From Blastomussa wellsi (taxonomy: Eukaryota; Cnidaria; Anthozoa; Scleractinia; Plerogyridae): DNA of 64,000 nucleotides. Both the position numbers and the translations under genes were made by a program. The DNA lies in NCBI GenBank assembly GCA_947652115.1, contig OX393571.1:87001-151000 (forward strand), written 5' to 3'. The notes below the pieces were generated by a model. That model had not been told where the DNA came from. It did no database searches and saw only the letters and a list, made by a program, of their open reading frames with translations. Position 1 is the stretch's first letter; each line of letters begins with the position of its first letter. Positions 26,110-38,563 of the stretch are shown here, piece by piece.

Positions 26110-28983
26110 TCAACAAAAATTTGCCCAGATATGGGCAATCCTTCGTACCGCTTCATATAAGAGTCCCAAAATAGCACCCGTTGCTGTCATTATGCTTGTA
26201 ATGAGGAGTGTTTTGTTTAATAGATCAGCCTCGCTATCAAACAAACCAGTTGATATGTCCTGAACAACTTCTTCATCAGAAAGCCTCGAACCCTGCAATA
26301 TGGAAGATGAACAATGCCATTATCCACGTGGAAAACTATGCTAATAATTTAATTTCGTGCAATCACATCACATCTTTGCCGACAGTCTCACTTTAAACCA
26401 TGACAGATTTACTGCTATTTAGAAGCATTGTGTCACGCAAAATCCTGTTTTGCAAAAAGAAAAAATCACGCAACGACTCAAATAAGCCGTTATTTGGGTC
26501 GTCAACGTGTAAAGCCGCTCCCTTGTGACAATAGGGAGCTTAAGAAATGAGGACGGCGACGGCTAAGACGACGCCTGCTTAAAATTAATTTATATTTTGC
26601 GCACGAATCTCGCAATTGCCTTGATGTATTCGGTGCATCTATCGCTTTCAAACGTAGTTCATGTAGAAAATATAAGGACGGCGGTTATTTTAAAACAGAA
26701 AAATGAAAATGTAGAAGGAGGTTCACGTTTTCCAATGTACTCAAAAATTGGTCATTTCACGTTGTTGTTTTGCAGAGGACGGCAAAGAAATGTACAAAGA
26801 ATTATAACGCGCGTGCAGAGCTATTGTACTGCTCATTAAATCTTTTGTTTAGCGACGTTCTCGTTGACGTTGCCGTCGTGGTTTGCTTAAGCTCCCTATT
26901 AGGGACCACGACGTCCTCGTTGACGTCGCCAAACAAAAGATTTAATGAGCAGAACAATAGCTCTGCACGTGCGTTATCCATCTTTGCACATTTCTTTGTC
27001 GTCCCCTGAAAAACGACGACGTGAAATGAATAAATTCTGCGTGGTGTGAAGAACGTGAATCACAGCGGCAAGTTTTTCAGGTTTCTAGTTTGAATTAAAT
27101 AAGCACATTAAAATCGAAGTAAAAATAAGCGCCGATACTGATAATCACGCTAACCAAATTTTGATAGTTGCGAGATACTTCCGTAAAATTTAAATGCATT
27201 TTTTGGTGGACATTGTCGTCGGCGTCGCCGTCGTGCTTTCGTGAGGTCCCTAATAGTATTGCGTGACGACTTTTTAAAGTTCTATGTCAATGTTTAGAAG
27301 CATTGAGAGCAACTCCTAGCTAAACCGTACCGTTATAGGTTCCACAAGTTCTTCAACCCATTTAAAAATTTCCGCTTGGTGGGAGCGCATGTAACCATAG
27401 AAACAATGTCGAAGACGCATCGAGTGTCCACCAATGACAACTCCATATGCTGTTTGATAATCTATGATCTGGGCCACTCGTATCGAGGGCTTAGAGAAGA
27501 GGTCTTTATGCGTCCCACCGGCGTACGTGTCTACTAAGATTTCATCTACTTCTCTGTTGTTAAGAGCCTCGGCGAGCTCTTCGAGGGTGTGGTAGTCTTT
27601 TTGTGGAAATAGAAGTAAGCCTTCACTTTACGTCAGTGTTCAGTTTGTTTAAAACCTAGCATAATGGGTGACAAATTACTCTTTAAATTTGGCGCGAAAT
27701 TTCAGCGTTAATTTCTAATTCCACATGTGAAATTGAGAACGTAAATTGTAACCCATGATACTATAAGTTAATCTTGTTGAAATTCTAAAGTATTATTTTT
27801 ATTTTACATGTAATAGGTTTATTTATATTAAATTTTGTTTTCGTGAATGTTTCATACTTGGGCTATCCGCGCATTTCACTCCCCCTCCTCCATCGCAGTC
27901 GTCTTCAATCAAAATAAACTAGCTTTTGTTGCGTGGATTCTCAGTACGCCACTACCTCTCTGAAAACTCTATTGTTATCTGGGACTAGAGACATTGTTAC
28001 CACATGTTACATATTGTTTTGCGACTCGTTCCGAGATGCAGAGGTGGGCCCCAAATTCTTCGTTGTTAGAAAGAACTTTGTTGTTGTCTAATTGACTAGC
28101 TTTGAATTATTTGTGTTGGTAATCAAATGGCAGCAAGTGAAATTAGGAAATAATTTCACTTGCGTCTTGTCAAAATTCTTTTAAGGGCAAGGACACTAGG
28201 TAAGTTGTAGAATTGGAGATAATTGTTGCTAAATTATAATATTTGCTAATTGTAGCATCTGCCTTTTCCATAAAGGAAATCGTGTGGCTTACCTAACAAT
28301 ACAAACAAAACTATTCGTTAACAGCCATCCTCCCCGCCCTCCCCCTGGATAGTTTATTAAGGGTGAAAAACGACAAATAGGTGACACTAAACCAGAAGGG
28401 AACAAGGATGGTTAAGGATGGAGAAGACTGAAACAGATAAATGAACAAATGACGAGTTTGAAAAATACTACGCGCGCTCTCATTGGTTGATATGTGTGTT
28501 TAGATGGGAGGATGTAAACACGGTTGTGACGTTTTAGGTTCGTGCGTATTTTCAAGGAATATTTATAAAAGTAATAGAGGACCTTTTCCAGGTTTACATA
28601 GCCTCATTTTAACACTAGGAGGATTGGGAGAATTCTCGAAAGTTATGCAAACCCTTGACGGAGTTTCGGGTTTGCATTACTGTCTCGAATTCTCCCAAAC
28701 CCCCTCGTCTAAACACGGACAAAGCCCGCTATTGCTCAAATAGTATGGCATAGTACAGACCCATGCGCCATTCTGTAGAAAACAATCTTCACACAAGCCA
28801 GGACGTGTGCCAATTTCTGAACGGACCTAACCTTCGTTTTCTCAGTCATAAATTGTAAAAACCTTTAACTGTAACCCAGCGAGCTCTCCCACTCCCCTCA
28901 CACAATTTCAACCTACCTTCGTTCACAAGCGCATTTCTCCTGACTCCGAGATTGTACTCAGGTGAGCCGTGAATCGCCCCTAC
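26110..28983 (-). pseudogene. Receptor-like gene, 3' exons, unit 4 (splice acceptor lost)
   Basis: Exons a 28917-28983, b 27331-27602 and c 26110-26292. Coding content is as in units 1 and 2, with the same 4-bp deletion at the exon b acceptor. Confidence 0.5.
26753..27028. mobile_element. Fold-back MITE-like palindrome, unit 4
   Basis: Fourth copy of the palindrome, same position within the unit. Confidence 0.6.
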
Positions 28984-29089
28984 CTGAAAAAATATTACAA
29001 GAAACTCAAACGAATACCAAAACGGAGGTTTCATTCCTGTCATGAAATTGCTACGGAGGAAACTGAAAATGCAAAGGAGCGAGGTTCTG

Positions 29090-32000
29090 ACATTTTTATT
29101 CTCGCGCCTAAATAAAAACTTTACACGTCCTGCTCAACGATGCGTCATATCTATTTTAATACTATGATAAAAATAGCTATTTCTCAAAGACACGTCATAT
29201 CTGTTTTAATACTATTCTAAAAATAGCTTTTTCCATCGGAATATATATTTGACATATTTAACAATTAAATTGTGAGCTCCAGAATTCTATCGCGTTATAG
29301 GTGATGAGGGGGAATGCCGAATCAACAGACTCATTTTTCTTTGTTGAAGAAGTTCATTGTTTCATTGAAAATGGACACTTGAAATGTTCCTTCCAGCTGA
29401 AACGTTTACTTTCATACTTGAAAATAAATTTAAAAAGTATCAAATTTTTCTGAAAAGTTTTTCTTTCAAGAGGAAGCTCGTTTTTCATATGAAAACGTTA
29501 CTTTTTCACCTGAGAAAGACTCAAATGGCCCGGCACTCAGAGTCTGAAAATACCCTAAAGCTGAACTATTTTTTTTAGGAAAATAACCATGAATTGTGAG
29601 CCAAAATAGACCCGGTTTGAGTAAAAGAAGTATCATATTTTGCTGTCCTTTTAAAATCGACAAGACAATTTGGAGATGAAAAATATGTCCTTACGAGTTG
29701 AAAAGGAGCGAATATTCACTTCAGAAGATATCTTTTTCAGTTATAAAATAACAGCTACTTTGGGTTACAACTTCAGGTTTTAGCTGAGAACATTTCGTTT
29801 TTAGTCAACAAGTTTCAATGTCGATTAACAAACTTCAATTTTAGCTCTAAAGGCGAGAAATCAAATGTAGAATCATCACAGCAAAGAACATCGGTGAATT
29901 TTTAACTTTATTCTCCAATAAAACGCTTTTTATGCTAAATGGAATCCAGTTTGTTTACATTCCGATCATTCCATTAATGGAATCAGACTCCAGTAAATGT
30001 CATTTTCCATTTGACAGCGAAATCAAGGAAATTATTTTTGTTTTCCAATTTTGCTGCGACTTAAAAGCTATGGATCCTTGAACGTACAGCGGAAGGGTTA
30101 GAATTGAATGTTACCCCCCCCCCCCCACCACACCCCCTTAGGTTTCAACTATTGTGAAAAGAGGATTTTCTCCATGACACTAATTTTTAGTAGCTGTTCA
30201 TTTATCCGTTACGAAAATTTTGATGTCACGCTGTGTCTATGATTTCGGTATTGCCATGCCAACCGCATAATAAAATATAAATATCGATATTGTTTATATA
30301 AATCTTTATTTTTCCAGTCTTCTTCAGCAAAATAGCATAATTCATATATTTTACATTCCATTGACATTTTGGCTTGATCTCGTATTGATTTCCTTTATTT
30401 TCTGGCTTGATTTAAGGAAATAGTAAAATTCAAGACAGCGGATCCAAGATGGCGGCCTTAATGACTTCAGATAACGTCATAATCAGTAAAACGTATGTCA
30501 CCTTGTAGAGTAAGTTCAGCGAAAGAAAACAAAAATTTTAATTTTTTATCGTTTTTTGGGTGATGAGTGTTTCGTTTTGCACTAACCGTTTCAGTACAAA
30601 AAAGAAAATTGACATTCTTGCTTTCGATTTGACAGAACCATAGTTTGAGGTTTAGGTTATCACAGAAATCGAGTTCTGTTTTCACTCGACAATTTAATTA
30701 TTTCCACTACCTTCATCGTATGCATAAATTGAGATGTAGCAATACATAAGAATAAAAAATAAATAAAAAAAATATGAAAAACACGACAGCAAACAGTTTT
30801 GATGCGTTTACTTCAGATATCTAGAACACAAAACTGAATCTACAAATTGAGACCTTCGACCAAAATGATCTTAATCAAAGTTATTTTTGCAAGATAAATT
30901 CGCAGCTACAGTAGAGAAGATCAAAATATATCGAAAGGTGACGGATTCTTAATTTTCAATGACAAAATACAATTAAAATGAAATATACCCTTGATTAATA
31001 AGTGCCCACGCGCCCCCAAAGACTAATGAATTTTAAAATATGACGCAAGGCCACCCTTATCTAGATCAGTCAAGACTTACCATTATGAAGATGTTTTGAC
31101 GAAAATTGATTGGTCCTGACACTGGCTGGTACCATGTAGCTACAGAAAGAATAAAAGAGGTTATATTATATCCATTATATTAATTTATAGTGTCCACAAT
31201 TAGCTCTTAGCTAAATACCCTGACACTCAAATAAAGTTTATGTATGTATGTATGTATGAATGTACGATGTGACGAGATTTCTTTAGGTTTCTTGCCCGAA
31301 ACATCAGTGCATGTAATAAAAAGTGGTTCGTGCCAGTCAATGACATTGATATGGGGATGGGGGTCTAATACTTGGCGTCCAGGGCGCTTAATCTAGAAGA
31401 TAAGGTTTAATCAATTAAAAACGTTGTCTTGAGACTTACCATTATGAAGATGTTTTGACGAAAATTGATTGGTCCTGACACTGGCTGGTACCATGTAGCT
31501 ACAGAAAGAATAAAAGAGGTCAGAACAATTGCTTCTAAGTGACTTTTGATTTTAGTGCAGAAACTTGGGTTTTCGTAAGAGCAATGGTTAATTCACAAGA
31601 TCATTTTTGTGGATCCTGGTCTAGCTTGAAGACATGTTGTTTCCAAAATAAGCAGGCCCACATGCATGTAAGAGTTTCTTTATCAGAAGGGAAATTGCCC
31701 TTGGTATGACCTTAACAAGACTAACAGCTCTGCCACCCACAAACTCCCACAATCAGGTAACAGATCGATGTTATTTTGGGAAAAGTTCACTAACTTGGGA
31801 TAATCAGTATGGAGGGGAACTTCTTTCAAGGGACAAATTTTCTCTCCATTTCAAAAATTTGATAGTTTGGCCTGCTCTTGTTTACACATGCCAGCATCCA
31901 TTCTTATAGAGCTGGACACGTCTAAGGCTACAAACAAAATTAAACACTTCTTACCATGAAGAAGTTATAGCTATCCCTGTACTGCAGTCTGTGCAGACTT

Positions 32001-33036
32001 TGCTTGCCTTCAATATCCTAAGGAAAAAATAAAACATCATGTTTTATTGAGGCAAGTGAATATAATTTAGCATTATAGTTTTTATAGCGATCTTTCTTGT
32101 TTACAAACATTGATGCCACATTTCTACGGATATTCAAAATTTCAGATACCGGAACAAAAGAAGTCATTTTTTAAAAAGCCACTTAGGATCTGGTTGGTAT
32201 GACGTCACAAGAGACATCGCCATATCAGACAAGAAAACAATAACCACAACAAACAAACAAACATAAATAAATAAACAACAACAACAAAAACATTCAATAA
32301 CGTTTACCTCTTCCGTGAAAGGCCTCCAAGTTGGTACCAAGGAAGAGCTCCATTCTCTTTGTCCCTCTGCTTACCAAGTCCCTTCGATCAAAAGGCTTGA
32401 AGAATGCAAAAAAAAAAGGAAATACGAACTTTACATTTAATCACAAAGCAGGAACACCACAGTCATTCCAAACGATGGATCCGGGGCCATGCACTGACCC
32501 CGATTAGAAATGTCCACTACTCTAGATCTACAGGTTTGTAGACCATACCTTTCGCTGTAAATCTAGAGTAAGTCTTTAAAGTTTAATCCAATGTAAACGT
32601 TGTTTTTCCATTCAAACGTTTCTGTTAATGAGCGCATACAGCTCTTTCACAAAGAAACGAATATTTTAACTAAAAAGCTGTATTGTATGTTAGCACGAGA
32701 TGCGAGATCAGTTTAAGTTAGAAATAACGCTGTTTGGGTTCAGTCTTCAGTTCCTGGTTTTCTTTCTTGTCTCAGCATTACAATCTTCTGTTCTACAAGC
32801 TGATTGTAGCAAGGAGTCTCTTAATTTGTAGCGACATAAACTGAACAAGAACCAACGAAGGCGATGGCGAACTGAACTTGTGATGAATAATTATCAGAAT
32901 GTGCTCGCACTTTTGAACTCATTTGCAAAGTAAATTTGATCAGCTTCCCGCCAAATACAATCGCATCTTAAACCTTCCTCACAGTTATTGACTCTTTTCT
33001 AAAATTCCTTTCAACAAAAATTTGCCCAGATATGGG
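29090..33036. repeat. Tandem unit 5 (truncated)
   Basis: The last copy keeps only the first ~3.9 kb of the unit and breaks off inside exon c of the receptor-like gene, at TTTGCCCAGATATGGG (33036). It carries the ~40-bp segment shared with unit 2 but not the 884-bp insertion, has a deletion near 32705, and has an internal duplication with inserted LINE-like tail near 31072-31520. It marks the right end of the array. Confidence 0.9.
31160..31260 (+). mobile_element. LINE-like 3' tail with (TATG)n
   Basis: An insert private to unit 5 that ends in CAAATAAAGTTTATG and four to five TATG repeats, the usual 3' end of CR1/L2-type non-LTR retrotransposons. It is flanked by two copies of the 59-bp candidate exon and its surroundings (31081-31139 and 31440-31498). 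No coding sequence of the element remains. Confidence 0.45.
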
Positions 33037-33530
33037 ACTTTAAAAAGTAAAGTTCAGTTGGATTCGCTCCGACGAAGGTCTAACGCTCGAAACGCCAGCT
33101 CTGGAATCTGTTTACGGTGGCCAATTAAAACCAAATTATATTTGAAATATAACTGAACTTACATTCTAAGCTTATCTTGAACTGCGCCCAGACGACGGAT
33201 AAATTGCAAGCTTACGAGAAGTGATGCATTACTTACTATTTCTCAAAGCCAATAATCTTCATTCAGAAGTCGCAGAAAATATTCTAGTTTAGCCAAAAGG
33301 TAAGACAATGTTATTTTTTTGGCCAATGTCAAATCATTCTGGCAAGTAAATATAAATAAACCTAAGTGTAGTCTTTTTGTTGTGATTCATTTATGTGGTT
33401 ACGTAGGAGAAGAGGAAGAGAAACTTTCACACTAAGTATAGAGAAAAAGGATAGCTGGGAATGGGGTCAGTTGGTACGACAAGCAGCCGACCGAAATAAG
33501 ATCGGACGAGTAGTTTCTATTCTTCAGCCT
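33037..33530. other. Array/satellite junction with hammerhead-like motif
   Basis: Single-copy sequence between the truncated fifth unit and the satellite. At 33068-33098 it contains CCGACGAAGG, TAACG and CTCGAAACGCC, resembling the CUGANGA...GAAAC core of the minimal hammerhead ribozymes carried by Penelope-like retroelements. The core has C in place of the conserved U and the stem II pairing is imperfect, so it is at best a decayed copy. No protein-coding gene is seen. Confidence 0.35.
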
Positions 33531-34213
33531 TCCACAGTCGAGCTAAAAAATCGGTCGATTTTGAAAATTTTCCTATGGTCCCCCCTATGAAATCAGTCAT
33601 TTTAGCCATATTTGAAAATCGTGTCATTTCTCAGCCAATTGAGGTTTTTACAAGCGGTTTTTTGCTGAAATGAAAAGAAGGATGGCTGCTGAGTAAATCC
33701 ATACAAATTAGGCTGAAATCGGAGAGGTCGAAAAACTTTCCAAATTTTGCCCCGAAAAGGGAAAAATTGGCCATTTTGGGCATAATTGAAAATCGTGTTA
33801 TTCCTCAGCCAATTGAGGTTTTTACAAGCGGTTTTTGGCCCAGACGAAAATTAGGATGGCTGCTGAGTCCATCTATACCAATTAGATCGAAATCGGAGAT
33901 GACGAAAAAATTTGAAAATTTTCCTATGGTCCCCCTTAGAAAAAAGTCCAAAATTGACCATTTTGCAAACTTTTGAAAATCGTATTATTTCTCAGCCAAT
34001 TGAGCATCTTTCAAGCGGTTTATTACACAGTTGAAAACTTGGGTAGTTGCCGAGTCCATCCATACCAAGAAGGCTAAAATCGGGCGAGTAGTTTCTATTT
34101 TACAGCCTTCCAAAGTCGAGCTAAAATATCGGCCGATTTTGAAAAGTTTCCTATGTGCCCCCCTATGGAATCAGTCATTTTAGCCATATCTGAAAATCGT
34201 GTCATTTCTCAGC
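33531..34213. repeat. Diverged satellite, left of the Polinton
   Basis: Diverged monomers with the words AAAATCGTGTCATTTCTCAG, CCAATTGAG, ACAAGCGGTTTT and CCATACAAATTAGGCTG recurring about every 175-220 bp. They are homologous to 50371-51290 and 58741-59630 and more distantly to the 175-bp core. The block ends in the target duplication CTCAGC (34208-34213). Confidence 0.85.
34208..34213. repeat. Target site duplication, left
   Basis: CTCAGC directly precedes the AGTAGTATAGG terminus and is repeated at 50371-50376. Removing the element and one copy restores TTTCTCAGCCAATTGAG, as found in neighbouring satellite monomers. Six bases is the expected Polinton duplication length. Confidence 0.92.
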
Positions 34214-34715
34214 AGTAGTATAGGAGTTGGGGGTACGAGCGCAGTTTTCAAAATGTATATCAGCCAATGTATTTCAGCAAATTTTTTCAGCAAATGTATA
34301 TCAGCTAGATAATTCAGAATTTTTCAGCAGTATTTTTCAATAATTTTTTGACTGAATTTTTTGACTGAATTTTCAGTATTAAATTTCAGTATTAAATTTC
34401 AGTATTAAATTTCAGTATTATATATAAGTATTAAATTTCAGTATTGAATCTAAGTATTTAATCTAAGTATTGAATATTAGTCCTGTTGTTAAAACTGGGG
34501 AATTTAATGATATTATCTATACGAAGTATAGATAATGTCCATTATAAAAGTATTAAATTATGAAAATGATGAAAATTATTAGAATCAGTGGAATTATTGG
34601 AATTATGAAAATTATTGGAATCAGTGGAATTATGAAAATTATTAGAATTAAGTAAATTATGAAAACGATGAAAATTATTAGAATCAGTGGAATTATTGGA
34701 ATTATTGTTTTATAT
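34214..34715 (+). repeat. Left terminal inverted repeat
   Basis: Matches the reverse complement of 49981-50370 almost base for base, but is 112 bp longer. The difference comes from one extra copy of the 13-bp AGTATTAAATTTC repeat (34376-34440) and an internal duplication of GAAAATTATTAGAATCAGTG-type sequence (about 34580-34690). A perfect interrupted palindrome lies at 34512-34536. The stop codon of PolB (34702-34704) falls inside it. Confidence 0.92.
34512..34536. promoter_or_regulatory. 25-nt interrupted palindrome in left TIR
   Basis: ATTATCTATAC and GTATAGATAAT form 11-base perfect arms around GAA. The same palindrome is at 50061-50085 in the right TIR. It could be a protein-binding site or a hairpin used in replication or integration; the role is unknown. 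Confidence 0.55.
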
Positions 34716-37700
34716 TATAATGTCCATAAGCATAACTTATAACACCATCTTCTAGTATGTACCGGTATCTTTTATCATCAAAACAGCTGAGCGATACTTT
34801 ATTGATTTCATAACTACCAAGTTCATGGTTTTGACTTCTGATTGTTTTCATCTTATGATACATCTGTTTATTATTGAATAGTGTTTCTTTATAGTTTTCA
34901 TGTTGAATGTCTTTTTTGATTACATTCTTTTTTATTCCTTTAGCAGTCTTACAACCTTTGTTATCATCTTTGATATAGCTGTACATTTTTGATCGTAGAC
35001 CAACAAATTCATAAATAGGGACACCAGCTGCTTCATCTTTAAACTTTCCAATTACTTTTTTATTTGACTTATCAAAGTAAGGTGAATTTTCTGCTTAGTC
35101 GCTATTATCGAATTTATCTTTATCAACCCAAAATTCTTTATAAACATCTTCAGCCTCTATTTCATAAGTTAAACTATCAGTATCTGTGAATAATAGTTTG
35201 GCTTTATCACCATACTTCTTTTTAATATAATTATAATGAAAATCATACATGAGAGTCTTACTTAGATCTAATATGCACATGCCTACATAAGCAGGTCTGT
35301 TTAATGTAAGTGTTTCTTTTATCTTATGAACAGCTACTAGATTTTCATTGAATATTTTACTACTAACATAAGTTGGTTTACTAGCTAACTTTAATAGTTT
35401 CTTTTCATTAGTTACAAGTCTTACATCAACTCTCTTTCTAAGGTTTTCCATAGTTTTACCAAATACACTGTTATTCATTAATTTGAAGAAATCTTTTTCA
35501 AATGAATTTTTTGCATTCTTTCTTTTTTCTGTATTGTAATCAATATATTGTTTTAACCAAGGAGATTGATTAAATTGTAAAACACGATGTACTTTAGTCA
35601 GTTTTAAACCTAGATCTAAATATAATTTTAAGTTTCTGTAATGTAATACATATTTTTCTTTTTTACCTAATGTAGGTATTAATTTATGTACTAATCCAGT
35701 TGATATATTATATTTATCAGCAATAGTTTTACAGTAATAAGATAACATATCTTTTTGAACAGTTATTTTTTCAGCAGCAGCTGGGTAGTCATTATGCAAA
35801 TCATGAAGTTTTTCTGGATAATCTAAATCAACTTCTAATATATATCCTTTTTCACTATCATCTCTGATGTTATTAACATTAAACTTATCAATCTGTTTTT
35901 CTGTAAGCCATCTAAATCCTCCAGTTGGAAGATATTGACTCATAGCCCATCCATATAAATTATTAGCATCAAGATACATAATATATTTAGATGGTTCATT
36001 TTTATTATAATTTTTCATATATTTATTATTAGCTTTTCCATAACGATTAGCAATATAACTGATTCCCCCTCTCATTCCCTTTTCAATGAATAAAAACATA
36101 TCAATATCAGTTATTAATTCTAATTTAATATCAGTCATTTTTAACATAGCATCCCATGATAACCCTGGAGATGAGAAATAATGACAAGGATCTAGCTTAT
36201 AATATTGTAAACATTTTTTTCTAAAGTTTTCAAATACATCAGCTAATAGTAATATGTCTGATTTAATGTATAAATTATGATAATCTCCCATATTTTTTAA
36301 ATTAAATGTATTCCAAACATTTTGAGCATGTTTATAGTCTTCATCTGATATATGTTCATTATTTAATATGCTGTAAAACTCTTCTTTTGTTGGTAGCTTT
36401 TTATTGAACTTATCAAAGCTGTCCATATAATCATAAGGATAAACACCTTTCCTAGCCATTAAATCAAGCTTTTTACCTTTAAAAATTTCTGAGGTATATT
36501 TTAATGCTTCTTTTGGTATATTACTTACAAGTTTTTCTAAGCTAGAACTCATAAACTGAAAACTATCAATAAAGGTTAAATGATTACCTAACATGAAAGC
36601 CATATACTTTTCCATATTGTTGGGTATAGCATTAATATGCATTTGACGTTTTTTACCTTTTTTATCTATGTATTCATTTTTCTTAACAATATTTCCGATC
36701 TCTTGCATTATGAAATGGCTATCATAACCTCTCAAGTTGTGAAATATGACTGGTATTTTTAATTCTTTTGAGTTAAATTTGTTGCTGAATTCTTTTGTAA
36801 CAACTTTTTTACAATATTCGACTTCATCTAACATCTTCTCAAGAAATGTATAAACAGCTTTTTCACCTCTATATATTGTAAGAGGTTTGCTATATTTATC
36901 ATTATAACAACATACAATTTTATAGCCAAATCCGCAATCTGTATGCTTTTGATATGCTTCAGTATATGACTTTGAATCTTTCTGCTGACAGCTTGATATC
37001 TTTTCTGTTATAGCTTCAAAGTCGGCATATATAACAAAAGGTACTAATTCTTCATGATGATGATTATTAAATTTCAATATATTGTTATCCTTATCAGGCA
37101 TTTTTACTGCCTGTATTCCATTTACTGTGATGCAATTGTCTTTATGATCAGTCAATACTCTTTCAGAGCTGAAACATTGTAGACAATACATACAAAAATG
37201 TTTTCTTTCTTTATGTTTTGTTTGATTGTACATGAAATTATTGAAATCTTTAATAAGCACATAATGTTTGTTCTCATTTTCTGTTATCAACTCAGTTATC
37301 AATAATAAATTTATATTATCTTCAAACTTTTCTTTTGACACATATATGGGATATGGTTGTTTGTTTTCATAACCGAAAACATTTATGTTAATCTCATTTT
37401 GCTTCTCAATTTTATTATACTGCTTAGTAGTTACTGGGAATTCAATCCCAGTATAATTTAGCTTTTGTATATATTGTTTATCAGATTTTTTAATCCTCCG
37501 TGGATCTTTATCTTGTGGGTTTAAATACCGAATATGACACCATCTAAAGCATTCATTATCCTCATTCTTAATATTAATCAATCCTTTTTTACTATTTCTA
37601 AGTTCTGGTGGTAGATTAATATATGATGTGCCTTTCATTGGTTCATATTTCACAACATTAAGATAATGATTATCAACAGATTTAATAGTCCAACCAGAAC

Positions 37701-38268
37701 CTTCAGATACCCATTTAGCAACTTTATTTAATATTTGTTGTTTTGATAAATTGAATGATTCTTTTATTTCAGTTTCATTTATAATAGTTTGTGGTGTACT
37801 ATTAAAATAAGCAGCTTTATTAATTTGTCCATCATTTGCTAATTTTTCAAATGTTACCTTCAATGTTTCAACAAATTTTAATCCTTTTTCAGATTTTAAT
37901 ATTTCTATGATATGATATGCAAGTGCTTGTCTTGTTGACTTTAATTGTATAAGTGGGTCTTTATCATTTTTAATACCAATTTCAAAAGACTTAGTATAAC
38001 CCTTCAATGCTTGATTCAATTGCTCTATCTTAGTTTTTGGTTTATATTTTTTCATTATTCTCTTATGCTCTTTTTTGATTTTTTCTAATTGTTCCAAGTA
38101 TTTTTTACTTTTGATTTTATCTTGCTTATGTTTCTTAATAATTTGATGTAATTCAACATTATTAATTACATTTTGTCTGGTTGTTTTTCTAACTAGATCT
38201 AACCATTTATGACCTAATTTTTTAGCGGTTTTGTAGTATCGAGTTGAGAGTAGCTGGAACAAAGACAT
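34702..38268 (-). pseudogene. polB: Protein-primed family B DNA polymerase (one nonsense codon)
   Basis: Replicates the element by protein priming. The frame of 1,189 codons is interrupted by a single TAA at 35095-35097. Before it, a ~400-residue N-terminal region ends in a C2H2-like zinc motif (C359, C362, H375, C379). Exonuclease motifs follow: DFE (416-418), NLRGYDSHF (511-519) and YIKSD (667-671). Polymerase motifs are DANNLYG (767-773), KLMNNSVFGK (929-938) and DTD (1029-1031). The stop lies 26 residues after motif C, so about 130 residues of thumb/C-terminal sequence, still in frame and well conserved, would be lost. The gene starts 12 bases downstream of a TATATAA box and ends inside the left TIR. 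One substitution explains the break; readthrough is possible but unsupported. Confidence 0.93.
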
Positions 38269-38391
38269 TCTATATTATATATTTATATAAAAATATTTCT
38301 TTAATTGCGTTTATTTTTGGATATCAGCTAGCTAGCTAATTTGGTTTAGTATTAAATTTAATACTAAATCAAATTCAGAACTAAATATAAT

Positions 38392-38520
38392 TTAATACTT
38401 ATTTTTAGCTTGAGTGTTAGCATTTTTCTTATGCTTCTTTGTTTTTAAATGACTGAATTTACCAGCCATAGTATAATTTCTATTTCCACAGTCGATACAT
38501 CTCCATTCTGTAGTTAACAT
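38392..38520 (-). CDS. Small C2H2-type zinc-finger protein
   Basis: A 42-residue frame from the first ATG, with C8, C11, H24 and H30 (WRCIDCG...AGKFSHLKTKKH) followed by a lysine-rich tail. The spacing resembles U1/matrin-type zinc fingers. The frame is open further upstream to 38583, where it would overlap the BRO/nuclease gene by 20 bases and encode RKYFTEEERKTA, but no ATG exists there. The true start may therefore have been lost, or translation may begin at the internal ATG. Probably a nucleic-acid-binding accessory protein. Confidence 0.55.
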   Translation of the reverse strand: MLTTEWRCIDCGNRNYTMAGKFSHLKTKKHKKNANTQAKNKY

Positions 38521-38563
38521 GTATTTAGTAAAGTATGGTCTGTTTGCTGTCTTTCTTTCTTCT

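Larger units (their letters stand above)
21395..29089. repeat. Tandem unit 4 (7.7-kb type)
   Basis: Fourth copy, 7,695 bp. It carries the 884-bp insertion (24757-25640) like unit 2 but lacks the ~40-bp segment near the start that unit 2 has. It resembles unit 2 from about 23380 onward and resembles units 1 and 3 before that. Confidence 0.95.
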
